A DNA stretch of 64,000 bases, from contig NZ_JAINZO010000001.1 in the NCBI RefSeq assembly GCF_020179605.1, positions 1 through 64,000 on the forward strand, given 5' to 3'. Shown one piece after another: positions 43,249-51,538 of this stretch. The position numbers were made by a program, and so were the translations under genes. A model generated the notes under the pieces. It saw nothing but the letters and a program-made list of their open reading frames with translations, was not told the origin of the DNA and did not search any database. Origin of the DNA: Geomonas agri (lineage in GTDB: Bacteria; Desulfobacterota; Desulfuromonadia; Geobacterales; Geobacteraceae). How positions within the stretch are numbered: position 1 is the first letter of the stretch; each line of letters opens with the position of its first letter.

Positions 43249-43992
43249 ATGAAAAGAACCATCAAAAGCCTCATCTTGGCAACGGCGCTGACCATCGCAA
43301 CCAGCGGGATCGCACTGGCGACCCCCTCCACCCAGATCTGGATTCCCTCTACCGACATCCAGGGCTTCAAGAGCCTGCACCTCGGTATCGACAACTACAC
43401 CCGCACCTCCAACAACTCAAGCGTGGGCAACATCTACGACCTCGGCGTCACCGCCGGCGTACTCCCTTTCGAGAAGCTCCAGGCTGAGGTGGGGGTGGAT
43501 TACCTGACCAGCGGCTCCAACGGATATGACAGCAGGCCGGTCTACTTCAACGCCAAGGTCGGCACCCCGGAAGGGTCCTTCTTCGAACTCTCTCCGGCGC
43601 TCGCCGTCGGCGGCTACGGTTTCGGCACCAACGGTGACAAGAACAGCGCTTTCCGCACCGATCAGAACATCGTGTACGGCCTCGCCGCCAAGACCCTGCC
43701 GGTGATCGGCCGTCTCTCCGCCGGTTACTACTTCGGTAACGACAAGGTGATCGGACCCAAGGATGACGGCGTCCTCCTCTCCTGGGACCGCACCATGAGC
43801 GAGATTTCCGACAAGCTCTGGCTCGCTGCTGACTACCAGGGGGGCAAGAACACCGTCGGCGCCTTCAGCTTCGGCGCCTCCTGGGCCTTCACCAAGAACG
43901 TCTCGGTGATCCTGGGCTACGACATCTACAACGACCAGCAGCTTGCCGGCAAGAACACCTTCACCACCCAGGTGGACATCAACTTCCCGTAA
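43249..43992 (+). CDS. Outer-membrane beta-barrel protein
   Basis: 247 residues from an ATG with an AAAGGAGTAAG site. A signal peptide ends ALAT. The mature part is a series of amphipathic strands (SLHLGIDNYTRTS, LQAEVGVDYLTSG, RLSAGYYFG, VSVILGYDIY) with a C-terminal strand ending INFP, typical of small outer-membrane barrels of 10-12 strands. No cysteine. Similar proteins are common in Geobacter and annotated as outer-membrane channel-like. Expression is probably set by the upstream sigma-54-type promoter and terminator. Confidence 0.75.
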   Translation: MKRTIKSLILATALTIATSGIALATPSTQIWIPSTDIQGFKSLHLGIDNYTRTSNNSSVGNIYDLGVTAGVLPFEKLQAEVGVDYLTSGSNGYDSRPVYFNAKVGTPEGSFFELSPALAVGGYGFGTNGDKNSAFRTDQNIVYGLAAKTLPVIGRLSAGYYFGNDKVIGPKDDGVLLSWDRTMSEISDKLWLAADYQGGKNTVGAFSFGASWAFTKNVSVILGYDIYNDQQLAGKNTFTTQVDINFP

Positions 43993-44019
43993 GGTACTGC
44001 GAACATTGTGCTTAACGGG

Positions 44020-44059
44020 ACGGGGGAGCTGCCTCAACGGTGGCTCCCCCGTTCTTTTT
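44020..44059 (+). terminator. Rho-independent terminator
   Basis: ACGGGGGAGC at 44020-44029 pairs with GCTCCCCCGT at 44043-44052, followed by T-rich sequence. Confidence 0.88.
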
Positions 44060-44169
44060 GTTCCGCCTGCGTCATCCCGGCAGGATGGTTTTTTTGACCA
44101 CTTCAAACTTTTTCGAAGAAAAAGGTTGACGGTGTCGGAAAAGGTGTGGTACAAATTGGGACTCAATGA

Positions 44170-44246
<77 letters not shown>

Positions 44247-44369
44247 AAAGAAAATCAGGGACTTGCACAGCGTTGCAAGTCCCTTTTTCGTGCCTGTACC
44301 CTTTTTTGTACCCCAATCTCGGGGAAAGGGGTTTCTGGCCTGCACAATAGGACTTGCGGAGGATTTTTT

Positions 44370-45599
44370 ATGGCAAGTCTGAAGAAGCGGGGCAGGGCCT
44401 TTTACGCCCAGTACTATGAGAACGGCAAACAGAAGAGGGTGAACCTGCATACGGAGTCCCTTCAAGTCGCGAAGGAGAAGCTGCGCCAGATCGAGTCGGC
44501 TCAGTTCCGCGAGGAGGAGATTCCCCTCACCACCAAAACCCCCATCGGCGAAATTCTCGAAAAGTACATCAAGTACAGGAGTGGTCACAGCAGGGACAAG
44601 AACATCCCCAAGGTGAACACCTACCTGCGCGGGGCCTTCGGTCCGATATGCGAAGCACTGCAGGTTCGCAACCAGGCCGTTGCGCAAAAGGCAGTGAAGC
44701 GTCCCAGTGTGGACGTTGCTCCCATCATCTCGATCTCCAACGTAGAACAACTCAGTGCGGAGGTTCTGTCCACTTTTCTTTCCGACCTGATAACCAAGAA
44801 GGCCGTCTCTCCGAAAACAGTCAACCACTATCGTCAAACCATAATCACCTTGGCTAACTGGGCTCAGCGCGAGGGTGGCGTACGATTTCCGGGCGGGAAA
44901 AACCCGGTAGCCGACGTCAGGTGCTACAAGGTACCAAAACGCGGAATTACCTTCATGAAACTGAAGGAGATACGCGCTCAGCTTCATGTGCTCGCCAATG
45001 ATATCCAGCTTCAGACGATGGTGGCGGTATACATTTACGCGGGCCTTCGTCGGGAAGAGGCCCTCTGGTTGACTCCTGATGACTTTGAGTGGGACATGGG
45101 CAACCACGGGGTCATCATGGTGCGAGGGAAGTCGATCGAAGGGAAAGAGTGGATGCCCAAAACGGGCGCGGACCGCGTGGTGCCCATAAGTAAAACTCTC
45201 AGAGAGTACCTGGACTCCTTCCTTAAGATACGGAAGCCGGGGGTCTGGTTCTTTTCTGCTCCCAAGGGGGGGCAATGGGATCCGGACAATTTTTCTGAAC
45301 TCCTTCGCAAAAATAATTCCCAGCATGATCTGTCCTGGTCCTGCCTCGATTTCCGCCACACTTTCGGCAGTCAGTTGGCGATGAAGGGTGAAAGCTTGTT
45401 TAAGATATCTACAATAATGGGGAACTCCCCCGACATATGCCGGAAGCATTACGCTGCCATTATGCCTGAGTCCCTGCTGGAAACCGTCGAGTTTCCGGTG
45501 GATCGGGATTCAGTTGCGCCTGTATCTGCGAAGAGCGATGAAAGCGCTGAGGCTCCATTGCGAAGAGGTCCTTTGAAGCTGGTGGTCAATAACAGGTAG
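44370..45599 (+). CDS. Tyrosine recombinase (island integrase)
   Basis: 409 residues. N-terminal AP2-like DNA-binding region (FYAQYYENGKQKRVNLHTES), a core-binding helical domain (about 70-175) and the catalytic domain. Catalytic residues: Arg in AGLRREEAL, Lys in the beta-hairpin region, Arg in DFRHTF, Tyr in KHYAAI. The first His of the HxxR box is Leu and the later His is Asn (MGNSP), variants seen in some family members. The gene reads away from the initiator tRNA, as island integrases do. It should catalyse integration at the tRNA 3' end. Confidence 0.9.
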   Translation: MASLKKRGRAFYAQYYENGKQKRVNLHTESLQVAKEKLRQIESAQFREEEIPLTTKTPIGEILEKYIKYRSGHSRDKNIPKVNTYLRGAFGPICEALQVRNQAVAQKAVKRPSVDVAPIISISNVEQLSAEVLSTFLSDLITKKAVSPKTVNHYRQTIITLANWAQREGGVRFPGGKNPVADVRCYKVPKRGITFMKLKEIRAQLHVLANDIQLQTMVAVYIYAGLRREEALWLTPDDFEWDMGNHGVIMVRGKSIEGKEWMPKTGADRVVPISKTLREYLDSFLKIRKPGVWFFSAPKGGQWDPDNFSELLRKNNSQHDLSWSCLDFRHTFGSQLAMKGESLFKISTIMGNSPDICRKHYAAIMPESLLETVEFPVDRDSVAPVSAKSDESAEAPLRRGPLKLVVNNR

Positions 45600-45686
45600 T
45601 GTGCAACAGACAGATAGGCGTCGTGACAGGCGAGGCGAGTCGGTCTCGTCTGCCACTTGCTCCATGGTGATGCATATGCCATTGAT

Positions 45687-45911
45687 TCAGGCTTGAACCG
45701 TTCTCGACGCCTCGTAATCCAGGATCTCCTTGAGAAGGAAACGTACCATGCCATTTTTCCCGGTTCCGAGGCAGACGCGTGACAGATTTTCACGTCTTAC
45801 GATCCTGTCGACGCTGGTTCGGGCACAGTGCCAGCGCAATGCCAGTTGCTCGGGAGTGATAAATACTGATTCCTTTGCCTGGGTTTCTTTGGTTGCGGTG
45901 TTGTTTTTCAT
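45687..45911 (-). CDS. Excisionase-like helix-turn-helix protein
   Basis: 74 residues from the ATG at 45911 with a GGAG site. The winged-helix core (FITPEQLALRWHCARTSVDRI, then VRFLLKEILDYEAS) matches MerR/HTH_17-type excisionases that pair with tyrosine recombinases. It converges on the integrase gene, which is a common arrangement for recombination directionality factors. It could alternatively be a small repressor. Confidence 0.65.
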   Translation of the reverse strand: MKNNTATKETQAKESVFITPEQLALRWHCARTSVDRIVRRENLSRVCLGTGKNGMVRFLLKEILDYEASRTVQA

Positions 45912-46297
45912 AACAGTCTCCGTTTGATGTGCCACTTGCAATGTTGACATAGCAAGTACACTGTGAGTTGTTTACTGTTATTGTGCAGACCAGCAACCAG
46001 TTAAAAATTTTGATATTGAAAAAAACCCAAAAATGGTATCAAAAAATTGCTAATAAAATTGTTTGATCTGTGTCTAATCCATTTACACATTTGACCGAAA
46101 GATACCAAATTTGGTATCTGCAATGCAAAAAATATTTTAGTAGTAAAAATGTCTTGCAAAATCCGAAATAGTTGGGCTATTGTCTTTGTAAGAGGAAACG
46201 CCTCAGCTTTTTGCGGTGGATTGCAGCGTGGCTCGAGATAGTTCAAGCCTGTCCCTCTTGAGTCACTCATCCTATAGAAATTGCTGAAGAGCAATGC
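45912..46297. other. AT-rich gene-free region
   Basis: Markedly AT-richer than its surroundings, with long A and T runs and the palindromic site described separately. No credible gene. The composition supports foreign origin and a control region for the excisionase-like gene. Confidence 0.5.
46034..46118. promoter_or_regulatory. GGTATC-type operator region
   Basis: A perfect 18-bp palindrome GATACCAAATTTGGTATC lies at 46101-46118, and a half-site TGGTATCA lies at 46034-46041. It is in the leader direction of the excisionase-like gene and looks like a repressor site. The cognate protein is unknown. Confidence 0.5.
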
Positions 46298-46535
46298 TTG
46301 GGTGGGCTTACTGACGTCGATGTTTCGAGAGGTTTAAACTCTCTTCAGTTTTTTATTTCCGTTACGGATTTACAGCTCCCGGTATCAACTCCCAAACCGG
46401 GGCCAGGTGAAAGATGCACTCCGCCAAGCATCTTTTTGGGAACACGTGGCGATGATTTAGTTTCTTTGTGTTGCGGTTAACGCTACTGCTGTTATGTGAC
46501 GTAACCCCGCACCTTCCTTAAATGAAGGGACGACC

Positions 46536-47315
46536 ATGATCTATGTTACCGGCGACTTGCACGGCGGCGAAACCTCTTGGCATGTGTCGTCTGCGAATTT
46601 CAAACCTGCGAAAAAAGGCGATATTGTGCTGTGCTGTGGCGATTTGGGTGGGGTCTGGTACCACGACTACCACCTGAATCAGGACCATAGGCGCCAGGAG
46701 GATTACTTTCTTGAATCACGACTTCGGCAGCGGGTGACTTGGTTGGCCGTGGACGGGAATCATGAAAACTTCGCGCGGCTGTTCGGCGGAGAGTTTCCCC
46801 TGGTGGATCTGTACGGTGGCCACGCCTACCAAGTCCGTAAGAATGTTTTCTATCTCAAACGCGGTGAGGTCTTCACAATCGAAGGTGAGACATTTCTCGC
46901 TTTTGGTGGAGCAACCAGCAATGACCGGTTTGGCGCCAAGATACCCTCGCTTGGTTGGGAAGGTGGCTATGACTACCTACCACCCCGAAAGGAGGGGATA
47001 AATTGGTGGCCGGAAGAACTGCCAACACAAGAAGATTATGACAACGCCTGCCGCAACTTGGACAGGGTAGGTTGGGTTGTCGATCACGTCGTAACCCACA
47101 CATGTCCGGCCAGTCTGCGCCCGCAATTTAAATCGGGACATGGTTCTGACCCGACCGAGGACATATTGCAAAAGTTGTACGAGCGACTGACCTTTGGAAG
47201 TTGGCATTTCGGCCACCTGCATATCGACAAGCAGGTGGGCAAACTCACGTGCCACTATAATACGGTAAAGCGGTTGGCGAAAAACACAGCCCCTGAAATA
47301 CAGTCATCCTCCTGA
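46536..47315 (+). CDS. Calcineurin-like metallophosphoesterase
   Basis: 259 residues with all five family motifs: the start GDLHGG, CCGDLGG, DGNHEN, VVTHTCP and GHLH near the C-terminus. These bind two metals in phosphoesterases acting on nucleotides, nucleic acids or phosphoproteins. Homologues of this short form are common on phages and islands. A TTCCTTAAATGAAGGGACG region precedes the ATG with an AAGGGA site. It is single, with no partner, between the integrase and the hairpin-rich region. Confidence 0.87.
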   Translation: MIYVTGDLHGGETSWHVSSANFKPAKKGDIVLCCGDLGGVWYHDYHLNQDHRRQEDYFLESRLRQRVTWLAVDGNHENFARLFGGEFPLVDLYGGHAYQVRKNVFYLKRGEVFTIEGETFLAFGGATSNDRFGAKIPSLGWEGGYDYLPPRKEGINWWPEELPTQEDYDNACRNLDRVGWVVDHVVTHTCPASLRPQFKSGHGSDPTEDILQKLYERLTFGSWHFGHLHIDKQVGKLTCHYNTVKRLAKNTAPEIQSSS

Positions 47316-47358
47316 AGGGATGGAGCTACTGGGATTGCAGTGGCTCTCGTACAAGAAT

Positions 47359-48010
47359 GCCCTCAGGTAGAAAGTGAGCCTGAGGGCTCCCTCCTTCAAG
47401 AATCTGCTTTGGTGTGCATTGAGAAGGTGCTGTCAGGCCGGATTCAATTGCCACCTTCATGTCTCCACTGTGACATCAAAATGCATCTTTGATGCTCTCC
47501 CCTAATGCAAGCGACAGCTTGCCGGACCGCAGTTTTTCGCGGGCCGTCTATCCTGCCCCCCCCAACCAGTGTTGCTGCTGCATAAGGAGGCGGCCGTCTC
47601 TTTCATCAAGCGTAGCGTGAGAAAGAGACGGCCGGCAATTCCACAATGCTGCCAGCATGTTAGCGCCGAATCTCTGAGAGATTCGGCGCACTTCGAAATT
47701 CTCAATTTCGATCTTCCCGTCACCCTGCACTAGTACAATTCCGCGCGTTGCGCGTTTCCATATGACTCATCCCCAGCCTGTCCCGATTGCGATCGGGGCG
47801 GCAAATGTCACGCAGGAATGCCCCTGATGGGGATCCTCGCCTTACGAGACGAGGCTAAAACTTGCGGCGGCGCGGACCAGTATGGCCCGCGTTCGGTGGT
47901 TTTCAAACTGAAGACCATAGACACCTACACTCAACAGCATCTGCTGGGGCTAGGCGGTGTGCTGCTGCATGTGCCCCTGATTGCTAAATCAGGGGCGCAT
48001 GCAGCAGCAC
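47359..48010. other. Gene-free run of strong hairpins
   Basis: About 650 bp with at least nine inverted repeats: 47359-47387, 47483-47495, 47591-47634 (14-bp perfect stem), 47663-47689 (13-bp palindrome), 47693-47711, 47782-47797, 47821-47832, 47835-47854 and 47959-48010 (24-bp stem with a GCTA loop and one G-T pair). No frame looks coding. The last hairpin ends 21 bp before the recombinase ATG. Candidates are a large structured RNA, a single-strand replication or transfer origin, or folded recombination sites. I do not recognise a known RNA class. Confidence 0.6.
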
Positions 48011-48031
48011 ATCACTTACGGGAGGTCGATT

Positions 48032-48859
48032 ATGGGAACGCACATTGAGAAACTGCAGCAGGAAGCGCGGAACGTGGTAGGGAAGAATTGGTCGGGGGCG
48101 TCGCTGACGCGGGAAAAACTCCTGGGGAACCTGAATCGCATTGCTGAGTTCGCTGCCCAAAGGGGCTACCAGCATATGAATCAGATCGGCAGCAAGCTCG
48201 TGAATGACTTTTTTGAAAAGCTCAATTCCGAAGGGCTGTCTCCATCAACTATCAGCGGGTATGCTACGGCAATGAGGACGCTCGCCGGTGCTATCGGGAA
48301 GGCCAATATCGTGGCTCGAGACAACGCACCATTGGGAGGTTCCAGAGCCGGCACTCGCCTCCAGCCGAAAGTGCCGAACGTGGAAAAGATGTTGGAGGTA
48401 CGCCAAGCCCTCTACGAAAAGGCGGAGTGGTTGGGAGTCGCGCATGACCTTCGTGTTTCCTTTGGCACCCGGGTGAAAGAAAGTCTTCTCACCAAAACCA
48501 CCTTTACTGATACCCTTGGCCGGACTTTACTCAAGATCGAAGGTACAAAAGGCGGTCGGCCTCGAAGCCTTACAGTTGATACACCTGAAAAAGTTGCAGC
48601 TGTGGCTGCTTTGAAAGAATATTTGACCGCGACGGGCGCAAAATCCTTGATCCCCGCCGGCATGACCCTTAAACAGGCATATGATTTCCAGCGTAATGCT
48701 CTTCATCGCGCGGGTGCCACGAAAGAGAATGGTGCGAATGCGCACCTTGCCAGGCATGGGTACGCGCAGGCTTTGAAAGAGGCTGGCGTCGAACGCGAGG
48801 CCATTGCAATGGATCTCGGGCATGGCAGAACCGATGTCATCTCGCACTATTGCCGGTAG
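48032..48859 (+). CDS. Second tyrosine recombinase, Integrase_1-like
   Basis: 275 residues from the ATG at 48032 with a GGGAGG site. Residues 1-100 are a SAM-like core-binding domain (NLNRIAEFAAQRGYQHMNQ, LSPSTISGYATAMRTLAGAI). The C-terminal half carries the catalytic elements: Arg in DLRVSFGTRVKE, HLARHGYA for HxxR, and LGHGRTDVISHY with His and Tyr. It resembles the integrase-domain proteins of plasmids and integrative elements rather than tRNA-site integrases. It sits directly behind the hairpin array, which may be its substrate or its regulatory leader. A terminator follows. Confidence 0.82.
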   Translation: MGTHIEKLQQEARNVVGKNWSGASLTREKLLGNLNRIAEFAAQRGYQHMNQIGSKLVNDFFEKLNSEGLSPSTISGYATAMRTLAGAIGKANIVARDNAPLGGSRAGTRLQPKVPNVEKMLEVRQALYEKAEWLGVAHDLRVSFGTRVKESLLTKTTFTDTLGRTLLKIEGTKGGRPRSLTVDTPEKVAAVAALKEYLTATGAKSLIPAGMTLKQAYDFQRNALHRAGATKENGANAHLARHGYAQALKEAGVEREAIAMDLGHGRTDVISHYCR

Positions 48860-48893
48860 GCAATCAAACAAGTATTGGAGCCATCACAACGTG

Positions 48894-48947
48894 AACGGGG
48901 CTCGTCTGTCACTGCAAAGCAGTGGCGGGCGAGCCCCGTTTTTTTGT
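48894..48947 (+). terminator. Rho-independent terminator of the second recombinase
   Basis: AACGGGGCTCG at 48894-48904 pairs with CGAGCCCCGTT at 48930-48940, with an inner CACTGC/GCAGTG hairpin and seven T after. Confidence 0.88.
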
Positions 48948-48966
48948 GGATGAAGGGCGGTGGGGG

Positions 48967-49323
48967 CTATTCAGATGTGGAACCGGCACGCAGCAGGCGG
49001 ATCATATCCATGATGCGGTTTTGGTCATGCGCGGAAAGTGCGCTGAACTCCGCGATAAGTTCCTGAATCTTTTCCTGTTGAACCAAGTCTTCGATTTCGG
49101 ACCTCGATTTGCGCCCCACGAGGTAGTCAACTGAGCAATCGAGCGCATTGGCAAGGCGCATGAGCGCCTCCCTATTTGGGGTTCGGGTGCCGGAAAAGTA
49201 CATGCTGAGGACAGCCGGGGAGAGTTCCGCGGCTCTGGCAAGGGCAGCTTGGCTAAATCCTTTGGACACCATGTTGTCGCGCAAGCGGTCGATGAACATC
49301 TGCTGGTCGGTGATCTTTTCCAT
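48967..49323 (-). CDS. XRE-family repressor
   Basis: 118 residues. The helix-turn-helix (FIDRLRDNMVSKGFSQAAL, LSPAVLSMYFSGTRTPNREAL) fills residues 8-70 and is of the lambda Cro/CI class. The remainder (DYLVGRKSRSEIEDLVQ and a helical tail) resembles the oligomerisation part of small phage repressors. It is divergent to the 49485 operon, with a promoter and repeated operator-like sites between them, as in a lysogeny switch. Confidence 0.85.
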   Translation of the reverse strand: MEKITDQQMFIDRLRDNMVSKGFSQAALARAAELSPAVLSMYFSGTRTPNREALMRLANALDCSVDYLVGRKSRSEIEDLVQQEKIQELIAEFSALSAHDQNRIMDMIRLLRAGSTSE

Positions 49324-49364
49324 GCACCATTTTTAGCATAGCGCCAGATGGGTATCAAGAAGAT

Positions 49365-49430
49365 GTTCACATACGCGAACTTTTGTTATTGTGTTAACGT
49401 GCGCGAAGTGATATAATAGCATTTGTGAAC
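49365..49430. promoter_or_regulatory. Repressor operators and rightward promoter
   Basis: Two similar 16-bp sites, GTTCACATACGCGAAC (49365-49380) and GTTAACGTGCGCGAAG (49393-49408), and a half-site GTGAAC (49425-49430) lie between the repressor and the cargo operon. TATAAT at 49412-49417 with TTGTGT 17 bp upstream makes a promoter whose spacer contains the second site. Binding there would block rightward transcription. Confidence 0.65.
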
Positions 49431-49484
49431 AATTAAGGAGGGCGAAACAAACGCTTTCAGAACCTCGAGGAATGGGAGAGAACC

Positions 49485-49856
49485 ATGAACATGACTAGGA
49501 AAAAGGATGTGCGGCAATGGATAGGGCAGAACATGGAGATGACCTTGGACCAGCTTGATCCGGAGGTGGCCGATGTCCTGCACAATCTGGCAACTAACCA
49601 GACACGTGATTTTCTCGAAGTCGCGGAGCAGGGTTTGCGGCTGAGCAGGAAAAAGGCAAATCTTCCCCCGCCGAGTTCCCGGCGGGAGGTGGTCGCGTTC
49701 CTTATGGAATTCCGGATCAAAATCCAGATGGTACACGATCGCGTCAAAGGGGTGCCTGAGGTGCCGCTGTTCGACTTTGGCGGGTATCAGCTCTTGAACA
49801 GCAGGGCATTTGCAGAAGCAAAGATGCTTTACGGAGCAATGGGGGGGCTGGCATGA
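49485..49856 (+). CDS. Unrecognised protein, first gene of the island cargo operon
   Basis: 123 residues from an ATG with a GGGAGAG site. It is mostly helical and charged, with RKKDVRQWIGQNMEMTLDQL at the start and PPPSSRREVVAFLMEFRIKI in the middle. No membrane segment, cysteine or known motif. The stop overlaps the start of the HNH gene by 4 bp, so the two are co-translated. I cannot assign a function. Confidence 0.65.
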   Translation: MNMTRKKDVRQWIGQNMEMTLDQLDPEVADVLHNLATNQTRDFLEVAEQGLRLSRKKANLPPPSSRREVVAFLMEFRIKIQMVHDRVKGVPEVPLFDFGGYQLLNSRAFAEAKMLYGAMGGLA

Positions 49857-50338
49857 CGGTTCTGGCTGTTGCTCGCAACAAGCATCGCTCTGAAAAAAAC
49901 GGTGTCGACGGTAAAGGCAGGCAGGTTGTCGCGCCCGCATATGCTGCCGAACTCTCTATCGACAGCGGTGACCCTGCTTGGTTCGAGAAAGCACGCACGA
50001 TTGTAACTTCGAGTGGTTACATAGAGCGGCTTCTTCGCGTTGGGAAAACGGTAGTCCGGCGAATGGAGCACATCATCGTGTGGGAAATGGTAAACGGGAA
50101 AAAGGTTCCGAAGGGATGGGTTGTCCACCATGTAAACGAGCGGAAGGACGACAACGATCCTTCGAACCTTGTAGCACTGCCACCAAGACTGCACAGGGAA
50201 CTCCACGTGAGGCTTCGCGAGCTGTCAAACGAGTGTAATGGGCTTCTTCACGCAGTGCGCAGGCTGGAACTGACTCAGGAACATGTGGTGCGCGCAACAC
50301 GCCTGGATGAGCTTAGAAAATACTGGTTCGGAGAATGA
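49853..50338 (+). CDS. HNH endonuclease
   Basis: 161 residues. The centre holds the HNH_3-type nuclease motif: RMEHIIVWEMVNGKKVPKGW, VHHVNERKDDNDPSNL and LPPRLHRELH, with the paired histidines, the asparagine and the last histidine present. Such nucleases cut or nick DNA in phages and islands. The N-terminal 60 residues are unique. It shares the operator-controlled promoter at 49390-49417. Confidence 0.82.
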   Translation: MTVLAVARNKHRSEKNGVDGKGRQVVAPAYAAELSIDSGDPAWFEKARTIVTSSGYIERLLRVGKTVVRRMEHIIVWEMVNGKKVPKGWVVHHVNERKDDNDPSNLVALPPRLHRELHVRLRELSNECNGLLHAVRRLELTQEHVVRATRLDELRKYWFGE

Positions 50339-50354
50339 AACAAGGAGGATGACT

Positions 50355-50825
50355 ATGAAAATGCAGCAAAAGCAGATTGTCCCGGTCGATATCAGGAAGA
50401 TCAGGCAGACCTTGGACCTTACCATGAAGCAAATGGGCCAACAGATCGCCATTTACTCCCAGGGAATCCCATATTCCCCTGTCCCCGAGACGCGGGTCAG
50501 CGAGTGGGAGTTCCGGCACCGTCACATCCCCAGCTATGTCTTCACAGCAACTGCGAAGCTGTTGTTGGATCATTGGTCGGAGGATCGGCATATGGCGTTG
50601 CCCGCAAGGCAGCTGGATGTGGACGTTTTCTACGGCACCGCTTTGAACCAGGCCTTCGGCCATATGTTCAAGCTGGAAAAGGAATTGTCAAAAGGACGTA
50701 GAACTGATCACAAACTGCTCAACTCCCTTCGGGATGCGCGTCTCATGCAGCAGCGCTATCTGGAGCGGCTGTTGGGCGTCCGGATGTTTTATGTTTTTGC
50801 ACACGATATTGGAGTGGAAGCATAA
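50355..50825 (+). CDS. Unrecognised protein with an N-terminal helix-turn-helix-like region
   Basis: 156 residues from an ATG with an AAGGAGG site. Residues about 8-60 (VDIRKIRQTLDLTMKQMGQQI, then TRVSEWEFRHRHIPSYVF) resemble an XRE-type DNA-binding fold that ends with the usual conserved W-E. The rest is helical and basic. It probably regulates or assists the cargo operon, but no family is clear. Confidence 0.6.
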   Translation: MKMQQKQIVPVDIRKIRQTLDLTMKQMGQQIAIYSQGIPYSPVPETRVSEWEFRHRHIPSYVFTATAKLLLDHWSEDRHMALPARQLDVDVFYGTALNQAFGHMFKLEKELSKGRRTDHKLLNSLRDARLMQQRYLERLLGVRMFYVFAHDIGVEA

Positions 50826-50849
50826 CTACGCGGGAAAGGAGAAAGGTAT

Positions 50850-51233
50850 ATGACCGAAAAGAAGGAAAGCGAAATGCTCATCATTGGTGGGTTCTGGAAA
50901 ACCCCTTCAGTGCCAGAGCAGCCTGAGGTCGTCATAGAGCGTTGGCGGGTTATCGAGGTGCTTGAAGGACCATGTGCAGGTGAGCGGCACATTGTCGGTT
51001 ATAACCGGTATGACTATGAGGGCCGGGTGAGCACCGCCATTGCCTCCTATGATCCGGAGACAAGGAAATGTGTAACGAGATCTGGACGCGTGTACGTGCT
51101 CACGGGCAGGTCGGGCTATGATCCGGATGGTGACTATGTGTGGGGAGCTTGGTGCAGGGTAAATGGTGTTGATGCGCAAGTAGAGGTCTCGGAAATGTAC
51201 GAGGAGTCGGCACCTGATGATAGGCAGGTATGA
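50850..51233 (+). CDS. Unrecognised protein, last gene of the cargo operon
   Basis: 127 residues from an ATG with a GGAAAGGAG site. It is acidic and strand-rich (EVVIERWRVIEVLEGPCAGERHIVGY, VYVLTGRSGYDPDGDYVW). No signal peptide. The pattern of W, G and Y suggests a small beta fold. It ends before a strong terminator that closes the operon. No function can be given. Confidence 0.6.
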   Translation: MTEKKESEMLIIGGFWKTPSVPEQPEVVIERWRVIEVLEGPCAGERHIVGYNRYDYEGRVSTAIASYDPETRKCVTRSGRVYVLTGRSGYDPDGDYVWGAWCRVNGVDAQVEVSEMYEESAPDDRQV

Positions 51234-51306
51234 AAGATACACTGGATTAGCACGCCTGCATCGGTGAGCAGGGGGCGGATGTTCTACTCCAGTATTCCGG
51301 TCAATG

Positions 51307-51346
51307 AATCAAGGGCTTACAGCGCCAGCCGCAAGCCCTTGATTTG
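51307..51346 (+). terminator. Terminator of the island cargo operon
   Basis: AATCAAGGGCTT at 51307-51318 pairs with AAGCCCTTGATT at 51333-51344, followed by a short T run. Confidence 0.75.
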
Positions 51347-51538
51347 TTCACGACGCAAATGTCACCCCTCGATGTCACCTCTACTGCTCTTTTCCCTTTA
51401 ATGAGCCGGAAACATAGCCTGCTAGTATGCATCCAGAATTGCAAGAGCAGCTTCGGATACACTGTATGGTTCACCAAAACCGGCAACGATTGCAACTGTG
51501 GTGGTGGACACCTGCCGCAGAAGCCAGATAACGAAAAT

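Noticed and set aside
46001..46294. 97-residue minus-strand frame in the AT-rich island region
   Set aside because: Phe/Asn-rich product without ribosome site or family, typical of open frames in AT-rich DNA.
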